Origin: Nageia nagi
Taxonomy: Eukaryota; Pinophyta
Direction of reading: 5' to 3'
Length of the DNA: 64,000 nt
Assembly (NCBI GenBank): GCA_050084985.1
Contig: JBITNC010000001.1
Location: 99,944,001 to 100,008,000 of the forward strand
This document shows, one piece after another, positions 47,841 through 59,400 of this stretch; the stretch's first letter is position 1; each line of letters opens with the position of its first letter. Both the position numbers and the translations under genes were made by a program. The notes under the pieces were generated by a model, which was given only the letters and a program-made list of their open reading frames with translations, did no database searches and was not told where the DNA came from.

Positions 47841-47845
47841 CAAGA

Positions 47846-48503
47846 AGGTGATTTCAACTTCTAGATTCAATTTTCAAGTTTTATACAAGTTGAAGAGTGT
47901 TAACACACACAAAGGATTGATCTAGATATTTGTAGACTAGAATCTAAGTTGTAAATCTTATGAGAGGTCAAATCTAATACATTAAAAATATTTAAATAGT
48001 TTGTTATAGATATTTTATCTATCAGAGTTTGTTCAAAATTTGTTAGATGATATTTTACAAAAGAATACTATAAATATTACCTCTATTTAAAGATAAGGGA
48101 TTAGATATAGTAGATATTTCCCTTATTTTATACTTATGTCAATGATAATGGAATATCATTTTCTTCTTGATCTCTTAATTATGATCTATTTATCATTATT
48201 CTTAAATCATTGTGTGATATGTTTGTTTGCACTTCATGTACTATGAGAGATTATCAGTAGTTAATCTGTATCTGCAAAGCACTTATAGGTTATTAGTACT
48301 TGGAGTATAGTGCATTATTTGGTGGCTACAAAATTAAACTATTCAACTAGCTTGGATCCTATTATAATGGATACCTATGTTAGTCTGGATATTTATTTTT
48401 GCTTAGTTGCATCCACTAACCTAGCATTTTAGATTTGCTTTATTATTGCAAGTTTATTTTCTACATCCTTTGCTTTTGTAAATCTTAATCTAATCTTGAT
48501 AGG
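47846..48503 (+). other. Probable remainder of the 5' LTR and leader of E
   Basis: AT-rich, without ORFs. 'atttggtggctac' near 48318 could be the PBS of E and 'ctctatttaaag' near 48078 a TATA-like signal; neither can be checked without the second LTR. Confidence 0.35.
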
Positions 48504-48993
48504 TGAGGGATTTGAACTAGATCTAAACAAATCCTTTAGGACCTTAGACTAGGAAACTCAAGTGTACACAAGATAACACAATCACTCAAGATAACACATC
48601 AATATAATGTGGTTCCTCCCTCCTTGGGAGTACATCCACAACTAGTTCTCTTATTCTCAAATCTATGTCTCTCTTACAACTATTCTCTAGCTCTCTCCTA
48701 CACAACCAAGTAGAGTAGTCTTACTCAAAACTTAGATATATTTACAAGAGGAGAGGCCCTCTATTTATAGGTTGAGAGCACCTCCCTAACCTTCCTTTAA
48801 CCCAAGGGTAAGGTTAGGGTTACATTAAATGTATCACCAAACTTCAACCTACCAACTAACTTCTTTTGGTAAAGTCAAAGTCTACATATTAAAGAATTAT
48901 ATTAATCACTTAAGGTATCTACATACCCTTAAGTGATTAATTGAATTTACAAGGAGTTTATATATTCACAATATTTCATTACAAATTCTAACA
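48504..48993 (-). repeat. Solo LTR of the C1 copia family
   Basis: 490 bp, starting TGAGGGATTT and ending AAATTCTAACA, similar along its length to the C1 LTR ('tggttcctccctccttggga', 'gaggccctctatttatag'). Perfect 5-bp duplications ATAGG at 48499-48503 and 48994-48998. No internal part: a product of recombination between the two LTRs of a former full element. Confidence 0.94.
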
Positions 48994-48998
48994 ATAGG

Positions 48999-49277
48999 AA
49001 CCAACCTTCTCTAAAGATAAATTCTTAGCAATAGAAATCATTCATCAAAATTATAGTTATGAATTTGATACATAGGCATGTGTACAAATTACAACATCTT
49101 AGTTAATAGTATTATAATTAATTTGGTATACCCTATGGGATGATCTCTTAACTTGTTCTAAATTATGCATGATCATTATATCATGATGGTGACTATGCTT
49201 GGATGAAACTTGTTCTTTCTCATAAAATATTAAACCTAGAAAAGTTCTTTAAGTTTTAATTATTTAAGTTTTTATTG
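48999..49277 (+). other. Leader of E before gag; no feature seen
   Basis: AT-rich sequence between the copia solo LTR and the first Met of the E gag (49278). Nothing recognisable. Confidence 0.4.
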
Positions 49278-51400
49278 ATTATGAGAGAAAGGTCACAAAC
49301 TAGGAAAGATAAAAAATTACCTAGTGCTGAAGGTTCCCAAAGATCCATTGAAAATCCTATTAGGAAATCTAAATCTCTTACAGATCTTATTCTTATTTTG
49401 AATCCCATTACATTGAACTCTATTTCACCTTTTAACCAAAGGAATATAGTCAATATTCTTATTCAAATGGCACATCTAGCTCAACCTTATTTATAAATAA
49501 AATGTATTCAAAAATGCAAATAAATGAATACCTACAGTCCCAAAGGAATATTTGTAAATTCTGAGCTAACAGATAGTAATTTATAACAAGAAAAGTTGAT
49601 ATAGGAGATAAATAATAATTGGAATCAAAATGACATCATAAAGTAAGATTGATTTTGTATACTTACCTCATGGAATGTACCTGATATCTATGAATAGAAG
49701 ATAGTGATGAAGCATCAACAACTAATGGAGTCTGCACTTGAAGTCATGGAGCAAGATGATCCAAAGAGAGGGTCACGAATGGTCTATTACATGGTTTAAA
49801 GGAGCATCAATAATCTATTTCATCTATAGAGGAGTATTGGTGATCTTTTTTAGAATTTAGTCCATTCCAAACCATCTTTATGCCTTCACACATACTCTCA
49901 ATGATCTCAATTTGATACTCAGATAAGCTAACAATCATCAAGATGCTCACATAAGGAAGTACACAAACCTAGCCTTGAATGGTGGTATCAAGAGACACCT
50001 AAAATACTGCCATCATCAAGACTAGATATAGGATCATGTATCTCCTTGATGTGGATTTACTATTAGATCCCTATCAATACATAATGACATTCAAAACAAC
50101 CATTAATATCATAACCATATTCAAAATAAACATTGACATTATAATCATATTCAAGATAAGCATTGATATCATTGCCTTAAATATTATAGGTGTGTATTAG
50201 TGTAAGAAAATGTATTTATTTAAATGCATAAATAAATTTTATTTGATAACAAACCTCTTATTTATCGAGAATGGAAAACTTTTGGAGTTCTCTATGTTGC
50301 AAATCGTCATGAGATTCTAGTGCAAGCTGCGAAAGCTTTACAAAATTGGAATGGTTACAAAAAGATTGCTTACAAACAATGTTAGTATGTTGCAAATATG
50401 GTGAAGCAACATAACATATTCCATGAAGATTTGATGCTCAAATTTCTTTCCATGTCCCTCTCCAAAGTCTTACATTGGAACAAAACACTTCCAACCATTT
50501 CCATAACTACATGGGATCAACTTGTAGAACCCCTCATTCTTGAATTTAATGATATTGGTGATCCTTACTCATTATTTTCATAATTAAATGTTATTGAAAG
50601 ATATCATAAAGAGAATTTTTTTTTAATTTAACCTTAGATTTACAAAATCCTAGGCTAGAGTACCTCTTTCTATGAGGCCACATTCTTCTATGGATTTAAT
50701 GTTCTATCTTAGAGCATTTACTCCAAATTTAGCCTCTAGGATTCAAATGACTAGACCTTAATAATTTTTAGACATTTATAAAGTTTCTTTATAAGCTAAA
50801 GCTTCAATTATTTCAGTAGAAAATATTCTTGCTAGAATATTTTCACCTATCTCATATGCACCCTCATCTTCCATGCAACCTTCAATGCAAACTTATCTTC
50901 CTCTACCTATAACTCAAGCTCCTCAATTACCCCAGTTGCAAATTTTAGTACCTCAATATTAACTTGATTTTCCTACCCCACAACCATAAATTAATTTACT
51001 GACTCTTTTTCCACAATTAGAACTTCTTCCACCTCTTCTATTAGCAATATGCAATAAGAAAATACCAATCAAATGAAGATTATTGAATTGGAAAATCTAG
51101 TAAGAACTTTGTCTATTCAAAGGATAGTTGAACTTAGAGGTAAGATTAATATGACTAGATGGATGATGGAGGATAATGTAAGAGGTATCCCTTTCTTTTT
51201 AGAGATCAAAAACCTCAAAAAAGGGATATCTCTAGCACATATAGAATATATATATCTTCTAAGCCATATATTCCTCCTAATCAATATTGGTGCAAATCTT
51301 GTAATGACCCTCATATCTAGAATTCTTATTCTATTTACCAACATCAAATAAGGTTGCTAGCTAATTATGGATTCAACACTTACTACTATGTATATGAAGA
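49278..51400 (+). pseudogene. Gag of element E, split by a solo LTR
   Basis: Begins MRERSQTRKDKKLPSAEGSQ and continues to QMAHLAQP at 49487. After the solo LTR it reads on in frame as REWKTFGVLYVANRHEILVQ and AAKALQNWNGYKKIAYK, then HNIFHEDLMLKFLSMSLSKV and TTWDQLVEPLILEFNDIG, the gypsy Gag core. A proline-rich part (about 50860-51040) precedes a zinc-finger-like YWCKSCNDPH near 51285-51315. Stops are frequent after 50580. The frame closing up exactly when the LTR and one AACCT copy are removed confirms the insertion. Confidence 0.75.
49488..50251 (-). repeat. Solo LTR of the A/D Tat family inside the E gag
   Basis: 764 bp in minus orientation, aligning to the LTRs of A and D (for example minus-strand 'gggatctaatagtaaatcc'). 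Target duplications AACCT at 49483-49487 and 50252-50256 are perfect. The plus-strand left end is TATTTATAAATAAAA where D, reversed, has TGTTTACAAATAAAA, so the terminal G has mutated. Confidence 0.92.
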
Positions 51401-51799
51401 AACATTAGAAGCTAATCTCATGATTCTATCAAAACCCTCTAACAAATTAGTTGAAACTAGGTATGTAGTAAGATAGTTTTAGCCTTAGAGGTAGATACAA
51501 TCCCACCCAATTAATACCACTCAAACATAATCTACTTATTATTATAAGTTACCATAAAATATGCCTATTAATTAATCTATGGCTACTAATAAGGCTTTTT
51601 TAGAAAAGCAAATTCCAAGAAAATAACCAATCACTCAACCTGTAGCTTCTCCTAAAACTCAAGAAAGGGAAAAATAGCCAAAAGCTTCAAGTTCCCATAT
51701 TTGAAAGGGACCCAAAGAGAAGAAGCAACTTAGTCTTATAAAAGAAAATATGTATTCCCAAATAAATTGACCTATTTAAGGTAAAATTGTTTTCTGGAT

Positions 51800-52420
51800 G
51801 CAACTGCAAAGTTATTAGGTATGGGTAAAAATAGACCTCCTTTTTACATTACCCTTGAATTAGAAGGACATGTTATTCATAATTGCATGATATATTTAGA
51901 GGCTTCCATGAAAGTTATGCCTAATAAAGTATTTGATGTAATTAGATTTACTAACACTAGATACTCCACTAGAATTCTCCATATGGATGGGATAAATGTC
52001 AAAACCCTTGGTGTATTTAAAGATATTCCAATAAAGCTTCATAGGTGTCTGAGAATTCCAGTCATCCAAGATATCATTATTGTAGACCTTCCCCCTATGT
52101 TTGGTTTGTACTTATTAACAGAATTTACATTCAAACTAGGAGGATACTTAACTATGGATTATTCATATATATATATATAGCCTTTAATAATAAAACATTT
52201 AATATTGTAAATGAGCTTGTTGTAGGGTTTCCCACTGAGAAACTCTCCCAAGTTAACATGATTAATGAGAAGGCCTTATCAACAAATGCTATTAAAATGA
52301 AATTAGAATTTGTAGATTTAGTTTCTAAACTTATGATCAATCACATTAAGAGTAAAGGCATAGGGAATTATGTAATTCTTGAGGATATTACAAACTTACC
52401 AATTGTTACTCTTTAGGAAC
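51800..52420 (+). pseudogene. Protease of element E
   Basis: The ORF 51821-52180 has PPFYITLELEGHVIHNCMIY (normally followed by DSGAS; here LEASM, so the catalytic Asp-Ser-Gly is lost), then VMPNKVFDVI, GVFKDIPIKLH and DIIIVDLPPMFGLYLL, the retropepsin C-terminal block, and GGYLTMDYSY. It cleaves Gag-Pol in active relatives. The frame overlapping at 52045-52416 continues the linker after a frameshift. Confidence 0.8.
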
Positions 52421-52429
52421 TAAGGGAAC

Positions 52430-52850
52430 AAGAATTGTGGAAAATGCACTTTGATAGAGATAAGTACAAGAATGGTGCTGGTGCAAGCATTGTTTTGAAA
52501 TCCCCTTATAGTGAAATAAAATAATATTTTTTCCATTTATCTTGGTGTTGTAAAAATAATGCAATAGAGTATGAAGTCCTGCTCTTAGGGCTTGAATAAG
52601 TAAATAAGTTGAAAGTAAAATGTTTAACTATTTTAGTGATTTAGAATTGATTATCAATTAGGTGACAAATAAATGTTTAACAAAATATCATTATGTAAAA
52701 AAATACAAAAAAAAGTATGAGATTTATTAGAGAGTTTCAATGCTCTTAATTTTACTCTAGTCCTCAAGGATAATAATAGTGAAGTTGATGCCTTAGCTCA
52801 TAAAGGATCAAGATTGGATCCTACTCATCACTAGCTAAGAAGAAAAGGTA
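52430..52850 (+). pseudogene. RNase H of element E located before the RT
   Basis: The peptides WKMHFDRDKYKNGAGASIVL, KSPYSEIK, CKNNAIEYEVLLLGLE and, after stops, VDALAHKGSRLD give the RNase H fold order with the first Asp and the Glu in place. It is the archaeal/plant-type RNase H (as in Tat elements), not the gypsy type. It lies between protease and RT, whereas in A and F the same kind of domain lies after the RT. Confidence 0.75.
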
Positions 52851-53339
52851 CTCAGCTAATTTCCAAGCCTTCTGTTATGAAAAATGACTATTTTTAACAA
52901 GTTTTTGATGATGATAAGGATATTAATGCTTTTGTGGCTACACAAATGCTATGTTAAAACAACCAAGAGTCACTAATAGAGGCATTTTGAGAAGAAGATA
53001 TATTACAGTTAAAAAAACATACATTGCTTAAAGGTATTAATGCATTTGAATATATCCTTAATAGATATGATCAACTAAGAAAAGGAAATAGTTTATTTTC
53101 TCTCTATAATTTTAAAGAGTTAGAAATATCTCCCAACAAGGTTTTGAAGGTTGGTATCAATAATTAATCATAAGATATTTTGGAGATAGCTAAAATCATG
53201 AAAAATTTGTTGGTATCATGGCATGGAGCTATGCTAATTTGAAGGTATTTAATAAAGTTGTTATCCAACACACCATAGAGCTAGTGGAGGGGTAAATCCT
53301 TTCTAGTAGAAATAAAGACCGATGAATCCTAAAATTGAA
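52851..53339 (+). other. Linker between RNase H and RT of E
   Basis: Decayed reading with pieces such as SKPSVMKNDYF, VFDDDKDINAF and LLKGINAFEYILNRYDQLRK. A linker of this kind between the upstream RNase H and the RT fits a continuous polyprotein rather than two joined elements. Confidence 0.5.
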
Positions 53340-54483
53340 GTGGTAATGCAATAGAAAATTCAAAAATTATTTCAATCAAGGATTATATGTCCCATTAAGT
53401 TTTCTACATGGGTGGATAATTTGGTGCCAATTAGGAAGAAGAATGGAGATATTAGGATGTGTGTAGATTTTTGAAATCTTAATAGAGCTTCACTTAAAGA
53501 TAATTATCCTTTACCTCTTATGGAATAAATTCTACATACTATTGCAATATCTAAGTACTTTTCCTTCCTTAATGGCTTATCTGGGTACAAGATATGGGTG
53601 AAAAATGAAGATCAATATAAAATAGAATTCACCATAAAATGAGACACATTTGCTTTTCAATAAATGTATTTTGGCTTTTCTAATGTTAGAGCAACCTTTC
53701 AAAGGGATATGGAGCATGCATTTAAAGAGTTGATCAATAAAATAATCTTAGTTTACTTAGATGATATCATAGTTTTCTCAAAAGGAAGAAGAACCACTTG
53801 TAGCATCTTCAAAATTTTTCCTAAAATATCAAGAATTCAAAATTTTATTAAATTCAAAGAAATCTATTTTTGTAGTGGATTAAGGAAAGTTTCTTGGATA
53901 TATCATTTCAAAAGACAAATTTTTAATTGATCTAAAGAGAGTGGAAGCCATCTCCAAACTCATCATTTCATCCAATATTAAGAAGTTGCAAGCATTTTTG
54001 GGTTAGATTAATTTTATAAGGAGGTTCATTTAGGAATTTGCTTGAATTATCCAACCAATAACAAAACTACTTAAAGATAAGGTTCCTTTTAAGTGAACAA
54101 TAGACTGAGTTATGGACTTTGAATAGATAAAATCCCCCATTATGTTCATTCCAATTTTAAAGAATTATTATTTCTCAAAGGACTTTATCTTGTATGCTTA
54201 TGGAGCATAGAAGAGCATAGCAACAATTTTGATACAAAAAGAAGATAATCATGATGAACACCCTACAACTTTATTTAACATAACTCTAGATGATATCAAG
54301 GAAAGGTATGGATTCATTAAAAATAGGTGTTTACAATAATGAAATCCCTTAATAAGTTTAAGCACTACATTTTGCATAATAAAGTTTTAGTACTTACCAT
54401 TCATCTTGATGTTAGAAGTTATATTCTACAAGGTGATATGGATTTTGGTGGAGCCAAATGGATTAAATAGATCTTGAAGTATG
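53340..54483 (+). pseudogene. RT and gypsy RNase H of element E
   Basis: RT blocks: FQSRIICPIKFSTWVDNLVP, IRKKNGDIRMCVDF, LNRASLKDNYPLPLME, YFGFSNVRATFQRDMEHAF and VYLDDIIVFSKG (active box YLDD near 53755). After frameshifts come the connection and RNase H pieces: NFKELLFLKGLYLV, then IMKSLNKFKHYILHNKVLVL and DMDFGGAKWI. The reading breaks off at 54483, where the F LTR starts. Stops include TAA/TAG at Gln positions. Confidence 0.82.
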
Positions 54484-55114
54484 TGTAGACCTCAAATAAT
54501 GCATAAATAATACAATTGATGCACTATTCATCCATAATATTTTATTGAAGCATATATTAGAAATATGACATCAAATGAATAATGATAAATAATGTACCTT
54601 CATCGCAGTTGCATAAATATCAATTAAATAAGTACATTTATCAAACATGAACATACACTAATCCATATGCACATTTCTAACAACCCATAAGTGCTACATC
54701 ATTGGCTTCATGGAATAAATAAAATTATGAATAGAATAAAAGAATGAAGGAGCAAAATGAAGGGTTTAACAAATCTATGCAGAGGTGGTGTTACAAAACA
54801 CCATTATTGGTAGGATAGAGTGATATTGCATTTTTTGAATTCTTGCTAAGATCTTTGATGCCCTTGCATGATACCTTTTGTGTTGCCTTTTGATATCTTT
54901 ATATAACAACATCTTTGCCTTCTTAGATTCTTGGGATCATTGCTCATTACATCATTTGGGAAGTATTTTTAGAAATTTGACCTCTCTTACATTATACAAT
55001 GGTCCCTTACATTAATTACATTACCTTGGATATTACTTCAACTCTTTTTATAATAAATGCCATTGAAGATCTAAAATGAATTATTTAATGAATAATAATT
55101 CATTTCTAGGTGTC
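54484..55114 (-). repeat. 3' LTR of F
   Basis: On the minus strand it starts TGTAGACACCTAGAAATG (from 55114) and ends GAGGTCTACA (54484), 631 bp. The first bases agree with the H/G LTRs, which marks a related family. Preceded on the minus strand by purine-rich 'aaagagagccaaaa', a plausible polypurine tract. Confidence 0.75.
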
Positions 55115-56203
55115 TACATTTTGGCTCTCTTTGGAGGTGTGACTGAAGAAATGAGATTACATGTCTAAACAAGAAGTATAGAAGAAATGTTTTGAGAACT
55201 TTGAACTCTTTACTTTTCTATCCTTTGAAGCTGATGTTGGTGGTGAGGGTCCTTTGTTGCCCCCTTTTGGCTTTGATGCCCCAAGAAAGGTCTTTGAGTG
55301 TTGCAACTAAGGAAAATCTAAAGAACAATGTCTCTCTAGCTACTATGATGTCTTTATTCTGGAAGGAATTCTACTAGCAGGTAGTCTTATGGTTCCACTT
55401 CTAATTTTTGAAATGGGAAATGGCTTTTTACCCCTTGTACTATTCAACCATGAATCTAGCCATTCCATTATGTATGGTACTTAAGAATTTATCACTCTTA
55501 TGTCCATACCTTGAAACATAGGAGGTCATATTTTAGTATTATGATTTTTCAATGATGTGCATGATGTTGATGGTGTAGGAATAGTGAGCACATCCCTCGC
55601 ATCATGAAAGGATTTGTATTTTCTTCTATTTTTCATGATATAGATTCCTACAAAAAAGTGTTGGATATACCCTGTATAAAATATTATGGATGCATAATGA
55701 GTTGCATTATCCATTTATGATGAATCAATGTTAGCAATCTACTTATTGTTGCATCAATAGTTTATGTTTTGAGTGATTGAACTCTCACTAGTCATTTCAT
55801 TGGTAATAAATTGTTATATATTTTATTTCCATGACTTGAATACATTATGATTTGTATGATTCAAAGAAAAAACCATGTGGATACATAAAAATTTGTATCA
55901 TCCATTGAAATTAGCCAATGTCAACATCCTACTTATGGCTACATCATTAGTATATCTTTTAAGTGAGTGAACTCTCACTAGCCACTTCATTGGCCATCGA
56001 TGACCTTATGTTTTATGTCCATGAACTGCATATATATATATATATAATTTGCATTCCATGCCACTAGTGGTGTATGGAAAGTAATGCATATTGCAAGCTA
56101 TGTGGAAATAGAATAGTGTCAAAAAATTGAAAATGTAAAAGTATGATACAAGTACCTTGCACAAGAGTTTTGATATTTTGCAAGGTTGGGAGTCACTGCT
56201 CCT
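55115..56203 (-). other. 3' untranslated region of F with a diverged direct repeat
   Basis: About 1.1 kb without a gene. A block of about 190 bp occurs twice (55700-55860 and 55890-56030), shown by 'gaactctcactagtcatttc' and 'gaactctcactagccacttc'. A short TA run lies at 56030-56046. Chance ORFs only. Confidence 0.65.
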
Positions 56204-57120
56204 ATGCATAGAAGAATTTGATATGGGTGGCATTGAAGGTTTTGGGTTCTTGTTTTCCATCCATGGATGATAATCTTTATGTACCTGAGCCTATTGCTTT
56301 TACTACAACAAATGGACCCAACCAATTTGGTTCAAATTTACCTTTTGATTCATCATTTGCTACTTTCTTATTGATATTCTCTTTCAACACTAAATCTCCC
56401 ATATTAAACTCTTTATATTTTATCTTTTTTCCAAATGCTCTTTTATGTTTTGCATGATATACCTTTTGATGTTTAGTGGCTTTGATTCTCTTTTCATCCA
56501 ACAATTCCAATTACTGTAACCTTGCTTTTCTTGCTTCTTCATCAAAAATTTTACCTTGTAATGAGATCCTTACAGATGGGATCTCCAATTCCAATGGTAC
56601 AATAGCTTCATCTCCATACACCAATGAGAAAGATGTTTCCCTAGTGGTTTTTATAATGCTAGTACTATATGCCCAATGTGCATAAGGTAATTATTCATGC
56701 CAATCCTTCTTGTATTGATCCCATGTTTTGGCTAGAATGCTCTTGATGGTCTTTTTAGTGGCTTCAACTTGACCATTTCCTTGAGGATAGTAAACTAAGA
56801 AAAACATTTGCACACTATGTAACTTTTTAAAAAATGCTTTCATGTCCTTAACTTTAAAATTAGGCCCATTATCCATGATCAATCATTGTGGTACACCAAA
56901 CCTTATGATAATATTTTTAGTAAGGAATGCAATGATCTCATCTTGATTGAATAACTTCATTGGGATAGCCTCTACCCATTTTGTAGTAAATTCAATAGTT
57001 GTGATGAAAAACTTATGAACTTCCCTTGAATGAGGGTTAATCATACCAATCAAATCAATGCCTCAAGTAGCGAATGGCCATGGAGAAACAATGGAGTACA
57101 ACTATTGGGTAGGTTGCTTT
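56204..57120 (-). pseudogene. Integrase of F
   Basis: On the minus strand the core peptide MDNGPNFKVKDMKAFFKKL (second catalytic Asp) and YYPQGNGQVEATKKT (catalytic Glu) lie at 56691-56880. Then come ITLMHIGHIVLAL-like remnants and, on 56277-56510, the C-terminal domain DEKRIKATKHQKVYHAKHKR, FNMGDLVLKEN and WLGPFVVVKAIGSGT, ending with KTFNATHIKFFYA at 56204. Frameshifts and TAG stops divide it. Integrase inserts the DNA copy. Confidence 0.82.
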
Positions 57121-57463
57121 TCTAAATTTGCATATTTATGACACTATAAATAGGTTTTTACATTAGCTTTGCAATATTCCTCCCTAGTAGGACAATAATA
57201 TCCAATTCTCAAAATTTTCATATATAAATTTTTTGCATGAAAATGTCCACCACATAAACCCTCATGAGCTTGTTCTAGTGCAGTAACTATCTCATGTTGT
57301 GTTAAACATATTAGTAAAGCATCATCAAATTCCCTTTGATATAAGAATTCACTAATGATGAGATACCTTATTGTAATTTTTTCAATCTTGTCCTTTCATT
57401 TCAATCAAAATTGTTAGGAATTATTTTATGCTTCAAGTAATTGTAAATTTCAAAATACCAATT

Positions 57464-57985
57464 CTAAAAATCATTCTCATCTATAATAAAATAAGTATGG
57501 ATTTCATGCATATCTTCAATGTAATAAGGAGAGATTAACTCATGGATTGTCAAAATAGTCTCCTCATCTTTAATTTCAATTAGCATAAGAGAAGTTGCAC
57601 TTTCCATGGCACCTACATACCTATTATTAATCCTTGGGATATTTTGAATAGTATATCTATAAAATTGATCCAATAAATCATTAACAACTAGTTTATAGGG
57701 CCATAACATTTCATATTTTGTATCAAAAATATCTTGTACTTGGTTAATGACAAGCTATGAATCCACATATATCTCTATGTCCTTAATTTTCTATGTAACA
57801 ATAGCCTTCAGTCCCAATATTAGTGCCTCATACTTATCCATATTATTTGTACATTCAAAACCAAGTCTGTAGGCCATAGGGATTACCCCATTTATAGGAG
57901 ATACCAATATAATACCTGCCCCTACACCATAAGAATTTTTTAAACCATCAAAGTATAACACCTAGATAGTAGGTTCATCTTCCAT
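57464..57985 (-). pseudogene. Archaeal-type RNase H of F
   Basis: VLYFDGLKNSYGVGAGIILV, PMAYRLGFECTNNMDKYEAL, ILGLKAIVT and IEIYVDS*LVINQVQ follow the RNase H order, with catalytic Asp (YFDG), the Glu (KYEAL) and the later Asp (YVDS). Then comes YEMLWPYKLVVNDLLDQFYR with QNIPRINNRYVGAM, the helical end of the domain. It lies after the gypsy RNase H, as is known for Tat elements. Confidence 0.82.
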
Positions 57986-58149
57986 GAGGCACACATGCTC
58001 ATCAGGTATGGAGATTTCATCAAAATCATGCTATTGGCAGCCTTCTATTAGACCTTCATGCCACTAACGCCATGGATCATCTTGATATTCGTTTGGAAAT
58101 TATTCATGCACCACTAATTCTCCATTTTGAGGGAATTTATCTATAAAAT

Positions 58150-59400
58150 ATGTAATTACCTATCCTTTAACTAAATTCTACTTTACCACATTAATATCAA
58201 ATTCATGCAATAACATCAACCATTTTTCTACTCTTCCTAACAAATGATGTTTAGCCACAAGATATTTCAATGGATTAATAGGACTAACAACAAATGTAGT
58301 GCAATATAATAGGTAATGCCTTAATTTTTAAGTAGAAAATATAATACCATAGCAAAGCTTTTCCATTGGGGTGTATCTAGTTTCATAATCTATCAATGTC
58401 TTGTTGAGATAATAGATAGTCCTCTCTTTATTTTTTGCATCTTTTTGACAAAGCATTGCTCATAATGAATACAACATAGTTGAGATATACAAATAAGCAA
58501 GCTTGGAAAAGTACATGGGAACTAGGATTGGTGGGTTTAGTAAGTATTGTTTAATGTACTCAAAAGCTTTTTGATATTTATCATCCCATAAAAACTTGAC
58601 ATCCTTCTTTAATAGATGAGTAAATGGCCTACACTTATCTCTAAGCTATGAAATAAATCTTCTAACTGAATTGATTTTTCCTTGAATACTTCTTAATTGT
58701 TTCAAATTTCTTGGTGGAGGCATCCTAATTATTGCTTTCACTTTCTTAGGACCTACCTCTATTCCTCTTTTTGAGACCATAAATCCTAACAATTTTCCTG
58801 AAGTAACTCTAAAAGCACAATTTTGAGGTTTGAGTCTAATTTTGCACCTTTTCAATATGTTGAATAATTATTCAATTACTTATAGGTGATCCTAGCCTTG
58901 CTTTGATTTTACCAAGATATCATCAACATATACCTCATCTATTTTGTGAATATATTCATGAAACATGGTGACCATAGTCCTTTGATAAGTAGCCTTTACA
59001 TTTTTTAGGCCAAATGGTATAATTTTCCAACAAAAATTACCCCATGGAGTAGTAAAAGTTATTTTATATTAGTTAGCCAAATTAATCAATATTTGATTAT
59101 AACCAAAAAATCCATCCATAAAAGATAATGTATCATGACCAACTATACTATCCATAATCATATCAATATTTGGTAATAGAAAATCATCCTTAGGACATGC
59201 ATTATTGATATCTCTAAAATTAGTACATACTCAAATTTCACCAGTTGGTTTGGAAATAGAGACAATGTTAGCCATCCACTCAAAATAGTCAATGGGCTTA
59301 ATAAATCAAGCATTCATGTATTTCTCTATTTCTTTCTCGACTAACAATGCCTTGGAGGGATGCATTTTTTGTGGCTTTTGCTTGATTGGCTTAACATCCA
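58150..59400 (-). pseudogene. RT and gypsy RNase H of F
   Basis: From right to left: KPIKQKPQKMHPSKALLVEK (start of RT), ANIVSISKPTGEI, CTNFRDINNACPKDDFLLPN, LSFMDGFFGYNQI, IIPFGLKNVKATYQRTM, VYVDDILVKSKQG (active YVDD near 58918-58929), then RLKPQNCAFRVTSGKLLGFM and VGPKKVKAIIRMPPPRNLKQ. The RNase H part has TIYYLNKTLIDYETRYTPME and KLRHYLLYCTTFVVSPINPL. Stops are mainly TAG. The catalytic YVDD is intact. Confidence 0.85.

Larger units (their letters stand above)
39542..54483 (+). mobile_element. Element E: gypsy retrotransposon with RNase H before RT, interrupted by D and two solo LTRs
   Basis: A plus-strand gag (49278-51400), protease (51800-52180), RNase H (52430-52850), RT (53340-54000) and a second RNase H (to 54483) form one element, cut at 54484 by F. 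The 5' limit is a guess: a possible LTR begins TGTTAGAACC at 39542, is split by D, continues at 47846 and ends ...TAGTGCA at 48314 before a PBS-like 'tttggtggctac'. The 3' part with integrase and LTR is not in the window or is lost. Confidence 0.6.
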
